NCBI RefSeq assembly: GCF_003350475.1
Contig: NZ_QQAV01000001.1
Coordinates: 1,356,836-1,420,835 of the forward strand
Reading direction: 5' to 3'
Source: Pseudacidovorax intermedius
GTDB taxonomy: Bacteria; Pseudomonadota; Gammaproteobacteria; Burkholderiales; Burkholderiaceae_C
Length of the DNA stretch: 64,000 nucleotides
Each line of letters opens with the position of its first letter. Position 1 is the first letter of the stretch. Under the pieces are notes generated by a model. That model searched no databases and had not been told where the DNA came from. It worked only from the letters and a program-made list of their open reading frames with translations. This document shows, one piece after another, positions 59,689-64,000 of this stretch. The position numbers were made by a program, and so were the translations under genes.

Positions 59689-60306
59689 TCAGCCCTCCAC
59701 GAAGGGCAGGACCACGCAGGCCAGGGCCAGGGCCACCATGGCGGCGGCCAGTGCCGCGATCCGCCAGGGCTGCAGGTCGTGCGCGCGGGGCGCCGCCGCC
59801 AGGGGCGGGCCCGGCACCGAGGCCCATGCGCCCCAGGCCGAGGGGCGGATCGGCGCCAGCGGCAACTGGGCCGCATGCAGGGCCTTCAGCCGTGCCAGCA
59901 CGCCGGCGCCCTGGCCCCGCTCGAAGTGGTACTGGCCATGGAAGCCCAGGGCCAGTGCGTACCAGTAGACCTCGCGCACCTCCGCGTCGTGCGGCCCCAG
60001 CACGGCGAGGTGATGGAAGAACTCGGTGCCGGCCGTGGTGGAGTTGAAGAGCACCAGCTGCAGCGTGTCGGCCGGTGCCCCCGGCAAGCGGGCCAGCACC
60101 TCGTCGAGCCAGGCCACGACGGCGAAGGCGGCCGACTCCACCTGGGCCAGGGAGTGGCCCGCGTCCAGTGCCTGCATGCGCGCGCGCATCAGTTGCTCGC
60201 GGGCGAGCCGGCTGGCCTGCCCAGGCTCGCGCATGGCCGCATCCTGCGCCTGCAGGGCGAGCCCGAGCGAGAACAGCGGCGCATAGAAGTCGAACAGGCG
60301 CGGCAT
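59689..60306 (-). CDS. Second DotU/TssL-like protein without OmpA domain
   Basis: A 205-residue protein. Residues ~1-150 follow the DotU domain (FYAPLFSLGLALQAQDAA, FAVVAWLDEVLAR, VLFNSTTAGTEFFHHL, ALALGFHGQYHFE), matching the same elements of the full TssL (CTALDEAVAN, FHNETWGGEKVF, ALGFEGRYRV). A single transmembrane helix closes the protein (~181-203). There is no peptidoglycan-binding domain. The ATG at 60306 is the natural start. It forms a two-gene unit with the short TssM-like gene, divergent from the response regulator, at the edge of the T6SS locus. Confidence 0.85.
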   Translation of the reverse strand: MPRLFDFYAPLFSLGLALQAQDAAMREPGQASRLAREQLMRARMQALDAGHSLAQVESAAFAVVAWLDEVLARLPGAPADTLQLVLFNSTTAGTEFFHHLAVLGPHDAEVREVYWYALALGFHGQYHFERGQGAGVLARLKALHAAQLPLAPIRPSAWGAWASVPGPPLAAAPRAHDLQPWRIAALAAAMVALALACVVLPFVEG

Positions 60307-60549
60307 GGGCCCTCTTGCACAACCGTGGGTCCGGATCGCATGTGCAGGCCATCTTGGCGAGGCGATCGCCGGGCCACCATAGGGCGACGGAGCTATGCCT
60401 TTCGGGCAGGGGCGGCGCCTTGCTGGCGGGGGGCTTAGGCGCTACCCTGCCGGTTTTCGCGCCTGCGAGGGCGGGCAGCGGCGGCGCAGGGCATCGTGGG
60501 GCGCAGGCCTGGGCGAATGCGGCGCGCGCACATCTCCATCGAGCACGCC

Positions 60550-61224
60550 ATGAGAATCCTGATCGCCGAAGACCACCGTCTGGTCATCGAGGCCATGAAG
60601 GCCAAGCTGGCCGAACTTCAAGAAGGCGTCACGTTCGTGGTGGCCACCACGGCGGCCGAGCTGTTCTCGCTGGCCACCGACGACATCGACCTGGCGCTGA
60701 TCGACCTGAACATTCCCGGTGCCGAGCAGTACGGCCACATCGACGAGCTGCGGCGCCGCCATCCGGCCGTGCCGGTGATCGTGGTCTCGGGCTACGAGGA
60801 CCCGGCCATGATGCGCGCGGTGCTCGACCGAGGCGCGCTCGGCTTCATTCCCAAGGCCTATTCGCCCGACGTGATGCTGTCGGCCGTGCGGCTGGTGCTG
60901 GCCGGTGGCGTGTACGTGCCGCCCATGATGCTGTCGGCCCTGCCGGGCGGACTGGCACCGCATGCCGGCACCGAGGCGCTGGTGCGCGCGGCGCCGGCCC
61001 CTGCGGCCGCGCCCACGCTGGAGCACCTGCGCAACGTGCTGACCGAGCGGCAGGTCGAGGTGCTGCAGCTGCTGTCGCAGGGCAAGCCCAACAAGCTGAT
61101 CGGCCGCAGCCTGGGCATCAGCGAAGGCACGGTGAAGATCCACCTGGCGGCCATCTTCCGCGCACTGAACGTGCGCAACCGCACCGAGGCGGTGGTGGCG
61201 GCGCAGTCCCTCACCGAGGCGTGA
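60550..61224 (+). CDS. NarL/LuxR-family response regulator
   Basis: A 224-residue two-component regulator. The receiver domain (1-~125) has the acidic pair Glu7/Asp8, phospho-acceptor Asp52 in LIDLNIPG and Lys102 in FIPKAYS. The C-terminal LuxR-type helix-turn-helix is at ~155-220 (LTERQVEVLQLLSQGKPNK, LGISEGTVKIHLAAIFRAL). The ATG at 60550 is chosen because MRILIAEDH is the standard receiver start; the open frame upstream is Arg-rich. No sensor kinase is present in the window. The 243-base gap before it, shared with the reverse TssL-like gene, shows no strong promoter. A link to T6SS control is suggested only by adjacency. Confidence 0.94.
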   Translation: MRILIAEDHRLVIEAMKAKLAELQEGVTFVVATTAAELFSLATDDIDLALIDLNIPGAEQYGHIDELRRRHPAVPVIVVSGYEDPAMMRAVLDRGALGFIPKAYSPDVMLSAVRLVLAGGVYVPPMMLSALPGGLAPHAGTEALVRAAPAPAAAPTLEHLRNVLTERQVEVLQLLSQGKPNKLIGRSLGISEGTVKIHLAAIFRALNVRNRTEAVVAAQSLTEA

Positions 61225-61285
61225 GGGCCCGGCGCCCGGGTCGGGCGCTACAGTCGCAGCCCCGACACCGACCCTGCCTGCCGCC

Positions 61286-61981
61286 GTGACTGCCCCCTTC
61301 TTCGACCGTACCTCGCTCGACGCCGCCATCGTGGACCTCGACGGCACGATGGTGGACACCCTGGGCGACTTCGCTGCCGCGCTGGGCGGCATGCTGCAGG
61401 ACCTGTCGCTGCCGCCCATCGAGGCCGGCGTCATCGGCACGCTGGTGGGCAAGGGCTCCGAGCACCTGATCCGCGCCGTGCTGCAGCAGGTGGGCGCGCC
61501 GTCGCCCGAGGCCCTGTTCGAGCAGGCCTGGACGCGCTACCAGCACCATTACCTCGCCATCAACGGCCAGCACTCGACGGTCTACCCGGGTGTGATCGAG
61601 GGCCTGGCGGCGCTGCGCGCGCAGGGCCTGCGCCTGGCCTGCCTCACCAACAAGCCGCTGGCCTTCGCGCGCCCGCTGCTGGCGGCCAAGGGCCTGGATG
61701 GCTTCTTCGACCATGTCTTCGGCGGCGACAGCTTCGCGCGCAAGAAGCCCGACCCGCTGCCGCTGCTGGGCACCTGCGAGGCCCTGGGCAGCGCGCCGGG
61801 CCGCACGCTGGCCATCGGCGATTCCAGCAACGACGCGCAGGCCGCCCGCGCCGCCGGTTGCCGCGTGGTGCTGGTGAGCTACGGCTACAACCACGGACGC
61901 CCCGTGCGCGAGGTGCCGGCCGATGCGTACCTGGATTCGCTGGCCGACCTGCGCTTGGGCACGGACGGCCCGGCCCGCTGA
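61286..61981 (+). CDS. gph: Phosphoglycolate phosphatase (HAD family)
   Basis: A 231-residue HAD hydrolase removing phosphate from 2-phosphoglycolate, a product of DNA repair and oxygenase side reactions. The nucleophile motif is VDLDGTMVDT (Asp17, Asp19), with CLTNKP (motif II), KKPDPLPLL (motif III) and IGDSSNDAQAARAAG (motif IV). It starts with GTG at 61286. A TACAGT -10-like hexamer sits at 61249-61254. The position directly before trpE is the standard arrangement in Burkholderiales and marks the right edge of the T6SS insertion. Confidence 0.95.
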   Translation: MTAPFFDRTSLDAAIVDLDGTMVDTLGDFAAALGGMLQDLSLPPIEAGVIGTLVGKGSEHLIRAVLQQVGAPSPEALFEQAWTRYQHHYLAINGQHSTVYPGVIEGLAALRAQGLRLACLTNKPLAFARPLLAAKGLDGFFDHVFGGDSFARKKPDPLPLLGTCEALGSAPGRTLAIGDSSNDAQAARAAGCRVVLVSYGYNHGRPVREVPADAYLDSLADLRLGTDGPAR

Positions 61982-62006
61982 CGGGCCCTGCTCGCAGGCC
62001 CTGGGC

Positions 62007-62012
62007 TACACT
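62007..62012 (+). promoter_or_regulatory. Candidate -10 hexamer of the trp operon promoter
   Basis: TACACT in the context GGGCTACACTCGC is a -10-like hexamer (four of six) with no recognisable -35, as is common in this GC-rich group. It predicts transcription start near 62019, only ~5 bases before the leader peptide ATG. Confidence 0.35.
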
Positions 62013-62023
62013 CGCGCCCTCTC

Positions 62024-62107
62024 ATGTTCATTCATCACGTCATCCAGACGGGGCAAGGCTGCCGGGGAGCCTGGCCCTGGCGCAAGCCAAAGACGTTGAC
62101 CGCCTGA
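62024..62107 (+). CDS. trpL: Candidate trp operon leader peptide
   Basis: A 27-codon frame beginning with ATG at 62024 and ending at TGA 62105-62107, about 120 bases before trpE. Its residues 17-19 read Trp-Pro-Trp, followed by a basic tail. Two Trp codons in a 27-codon peptide directly upstream of trpE is the hallmark of transcription attenuation, in which ribosome stalling at Trp codons decides between RNA hairpins. No Shine-Dalgarno is seen and the predicted transcript start is very close, so it may be nearly leaderless. A strong hairpin follows at 62138-62164. Confidence 0.55.
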   Translation: MFIHHVIQTGQGCRGAWPWRKPKTLTA

Positions 62108-62137
62108 TCGCGCGGCCCTCGCGGCTGCGCACGCCTG

Positions 62138-62164
62138 GCCCGGCCGATGCCTCCATCGCCGGGC
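62138..62164 (+). promoter_or_regulatory. Hairpin in the trpE leader
   Basis: GCCCGG..CGATG pairs with CATCG..CCGGGC around a 4-base loop, with one bulged C, an 11-base-pair stem. It is not followed by a T-run, so it is either the antiterminator/pause element or a rho-independent-like stem of atypical form. It lies between the leader peptide and the trpE ribosome binding site (CAGGAG near 62216). Confidence 0.4.
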
Positions 62165-62227
62165 ACTCCCAGATCGAATGAACCGCCGCATGGGCCACAG
62201 GAGCGCCCGCCGGCCAGGAGAAACCCC

Positions 62228-63739
62228 GTGATCACCGAACTCGAGTTCAAGAGCCTCAGCAGCCAGGGCTTCAACCGCATCCCGCTGATGACCGAGGCCT
62301 TCGCGGACCTCGAAACCCCGCTCTCCCTCTACCTCAAGCTGGCCCATGGCCACGGCGCCGCCGGCGGCGGACGCCACAGCTTCCTGCTCGAATCCGTCGT
62401 CGGCGGCGAGCGCTTCGGCCGCTACAGCTTCATCGGCCTGCCCGCACGCACGCTGCTGCGCGCCAGCGGCTTCGGCGACGAAGCCCGCACCGAGGTCGTG
62501 ACCGACGGCCAGGTGGTGGAGACCGCCAGCGGCAACCCGCTGGACTTCATCGCGGCCTACCAGAAGCGCTTCAAGGTGGCCCTGCGTCCCGGCCTGCCGC
62601 GCTTCTGCGGCGGCCTGGCCGGCTACTTCGGCTACGACGCGGTGCGCTACATCGAGAAGAAGCTGGAGAAGACCTGTCCGCCCGACACCATCGGCTGCCC
62701 CGACATCCTGCTGCTGCAGTGCGAGGAACTGGCCGTCATCGACAACCTGTCGGGCAAGCTCTACCTGATCGTCTATGCCGATCCGTCGCAGCCCGAGGCC
62801 TATGCGCGCGGCAAGCGCCGGCTGCGCGAGCTCAAGGAGCTGCTGCGCTATTCGGTGGCCGCGCCGCAGGTCAAGCCCACGCAGGCGCATCCGGCAGAGC
62901 GGCCCTTCGCCAAGGCCGACTACCTGGCGGCGGTGGAACGGGCCAAGGAGCTGATCGCCGCCGGCGACTTCATGCAGGTGCAGGTGGGCCAGCGCATCAG
63001 CAAGCGCTACACCGAATCGCCGCTGTCGCTGTACCGCGCGCTGCGTTCGCTCAACCCCAGCCCGTACATGTACTTCTACGACTTCGGCGACTTCCATGTC
63101 GTCGGGGCCTCGCCGGAGATCCTCGTTCGCCAGGAGCACGGGGGCGAGGGAGAACAGAAGATCACCATCCGCCCCCTGGCCGGCACCCGGCCGCGCGGCG
63201 CCTCGCTGGAACTGGACAAGGCGGCCGAGGTCGAGCTGGTCAACGATCCCAAGGAACGCGCCGAGCACGTCATGCTGATCGACCTGGCGCGCAACGACAT
63301 CGGCCGCATCGCCAAGACCGGCAGCGTGAAGGTGACCGAGGCCTTCGCGGTCGAGCGCTACAGCCACGTGATGCACATCGTGAGCAACGTCGAGGGCACC
63401 CTGCTGGACGGCATGGGCGCCATCGACGTGTTCAAGGCGACCTTCCCGGCCGGCACGCTGACCGGTGCGCCCAAGGTGCATGCCATGGAGCTGATCGACC
63501 AGCTGGAGCCCACCAAGCGCGGCCTCTACGGCGGCGCCTGCGGCTACATCAGCTATGCCGGCGACATGGACCTGGCCATCGCCATCCGCACCGGCGTCAT
63601 CAAGGACCAGGTGCTGCACGTGCAGGCCGCGGCCGGCGTGGTGGCCGATTCGGTGCCCGAGCTGGAATGGAAGGAAACCGAGGCCAAGGCCCGCGCGCTG
63701 CTGCGTGCGGCGGAACTGGTGGAAGAAGGCCTGGAGTGA
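62228..63739 (+). CDS. trpE: Anthranilate synthase component I
   Basis: A 503-residue TrpE converting chorismate to anthranilate with ammonia from TrpG, the first step of tryptophan synthesis. The feedback-inhibition motif LLES is at residues 53-56. The C-terminal chorismate-binding domain contains [44 protein letters not shown] and [20 protein letters not shown] (split), all catalytic-family hallmarks. It starts with GTG at 62228 after CAGGAGAAA. trpG follows after 5 bases. Confidence 0.97.
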   Translation: MITELEFKSLSSQGFNRIPLMTEAFADLETPLSLYLKLAHGHGAAGGGRHSFLLESVVGGERFGRYSFIGLPARTLLRASGFGDEARTEVVTDGQVVETASGNPLDFIAAYQKRFKVALRPGLPRFCGGLAGYFGYDAVRYIEKKLEKTCPPDTIGCPDILLLQCEELAVIDNLSGKLYLIVYADPSQPEAYARGKRRLRELKELLRYSVAAPQVKPTQAHPAERPFAKADYLAAVERAKELIAAGDFMQVQVGQRISKRYTESPLSLYRALRSLNPSPYMYFYDFGDFHVVGASPEILVRQEHGGEGEQKITIRPLAGTRPRGASLELDKAAEVELVNDPKERAEHVMLIDLARNDIGRIAKTGSVKVTEAFAVERYSHVMHIVSNVEGTLLDGMGAIDVFKATFPAGTLTGAPKVHAMELIDQLEPTKRGLYGGACGYISYAGDMDLAIAIRTGVIKDQVLHVQAAAGVVADSVPELEWKETEAKARALLRAAELVEEGLE

Positions 63740-63744
63740 GCACC

Positions 63745-64000
63745 ATGAAGCTGCTGATGATCGACAACTACGACTCCTTCACCTACAACCTGGTGCAGTA
63801 CTTCGGCGAGCTGGGGGCCGAGGTGGAGACGGTGCGCAACGATGAGATCACGCTGGAGGGCATCGGCGAGCGCATCGCCGCGGGCGTGAGCCGGCTGGTG
63901 ATCTCGCCCGGGCCCTGCTCGCCCGCCGAGGCGGGCGTGTCGGTGCCGGCCATCCAGGCCTTCGCCGGCAAGCTGCCCATCCTGGGCGTGTGCCTGGGCC
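63745..64000 (+). CDS. trpG: Anthranilate synthase component II, glutamine amidotransferase (partial)
   Basis: The first 85 residues of TrpG; the gene continues beyond the window. It opens [20 protein letters not shown] (the canonical class I amidotransferase start), has [12 protein letters not shown], and reaches LGVCLG, where the catalytic Cys of the GVCLGHQ motif lies right at the window end. It supplies ammonia to TrpE. The ATG at 63745 follows the trpE stop by 5 bases. Confidence 0.96.
   Translation, partial: MKLLMIDNYDSFTYNLVQYFGELGAEVETVRNDEITLEGIGERIAAGVSRLVISPGPCSPAEAGVSVPAIQAFAGKLPILGVCLG

Noticed and set aside
1-64000. tRNA, rRNA, insertion sequences or phage integrase
   Set aside because: No transposase, integrase, terminal inverted repeats or recognisable tRNA/rRNA sequence was seen in reading, though short RNA genes could be missed without a covariance search.

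Overview
The window is very GC-rich (well above 65% by eye outside the first 2.3 kb), uses GTG starts freely, and carries a gph-trpE-trpG block at its right end. That order and composition fit a betaproteobacterium of the Burkholderiales, probably Comamonadaceae (Acidovorax/Variovorax-like); this taxonomic call is inference from gene order and protein style.

Layout. (1) 1-2271: a lower-GC accessory patch with an unknown 420-residue protein (DUF6402-like at best) overlapped by a two-helix membrane protein, plus a doubtful small reverse-strand ORF. (2) 2500-11938: an operon of a CHAT-protease/TPR protein, an FhaC/ShlB-type outer-membrane transporter and an 1861-residue FHA-type exoprotein, i.e. 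two-partner secretion with a caspase-fold protease attached. A microsatellite-like GGTGCA array lies in the 0.5-kb gap behind it. (3) 12450-16706: an LprI-like small exported protein facing a reverse-strand Tle1-type phospholipase effector with two paralogous DUF3304-type lipoproteins and a truncated effector copy, the remains of a tandem duplication of an immunity-effector unit.

(4) 17061-60306: one complete type VI secretion locus. The first long operon is tssK-tssL-tssM-tagF-ppkA-mltA, then a module of sigma-factor-like protein, single-pass membrane protein and exported caspase, then an Hcp-like protein, tagJ, tssE, tssF, tssG and clpV. An effector/spike cassette follows: M35-like zinc protease, two paralogous small proteins (one cytosolic, one lipoprotein), TPR-methyltransferase, VgrG, DUF2169-pentapeptide adaptor, pentapeptide protein, DUF3540 protein and PAAR-like tip. 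After a reverse-strand lipoprotein come fha/tagH and the PP2C phosphatase pppA, then a bidirectional terminator facing the hcp end of a tssA-tssB-tssC-hcp operon. tssJ is divergent from tssA. Behind it is a second, reduced TssL/TssM-like pair whose TssM-like member has lost its P-loop. All 13 core Tss proteins plus PAAR are present, and the kinase-phosphatase-FHA (threonine phosphorylation) pathway is complete.

(5) 60550-64000: an orphan NarL/LuxR-type response regulator, then gph, a candidate trp leader peptide with a Trp-Pro-Trp segment, trpE and the start of trpG (cut by the window end).

The most notable candidates for undescribed biology are the sigma-like/membrane/caspase module embedded in the T6SS operon, the ATPase-dead TssM-like/TssL-like pair, the metalloprotease with paired cytosolic and lipoprotein partners, and the repeated Asp-x-Thr-Arg-Val tail of PpkA.
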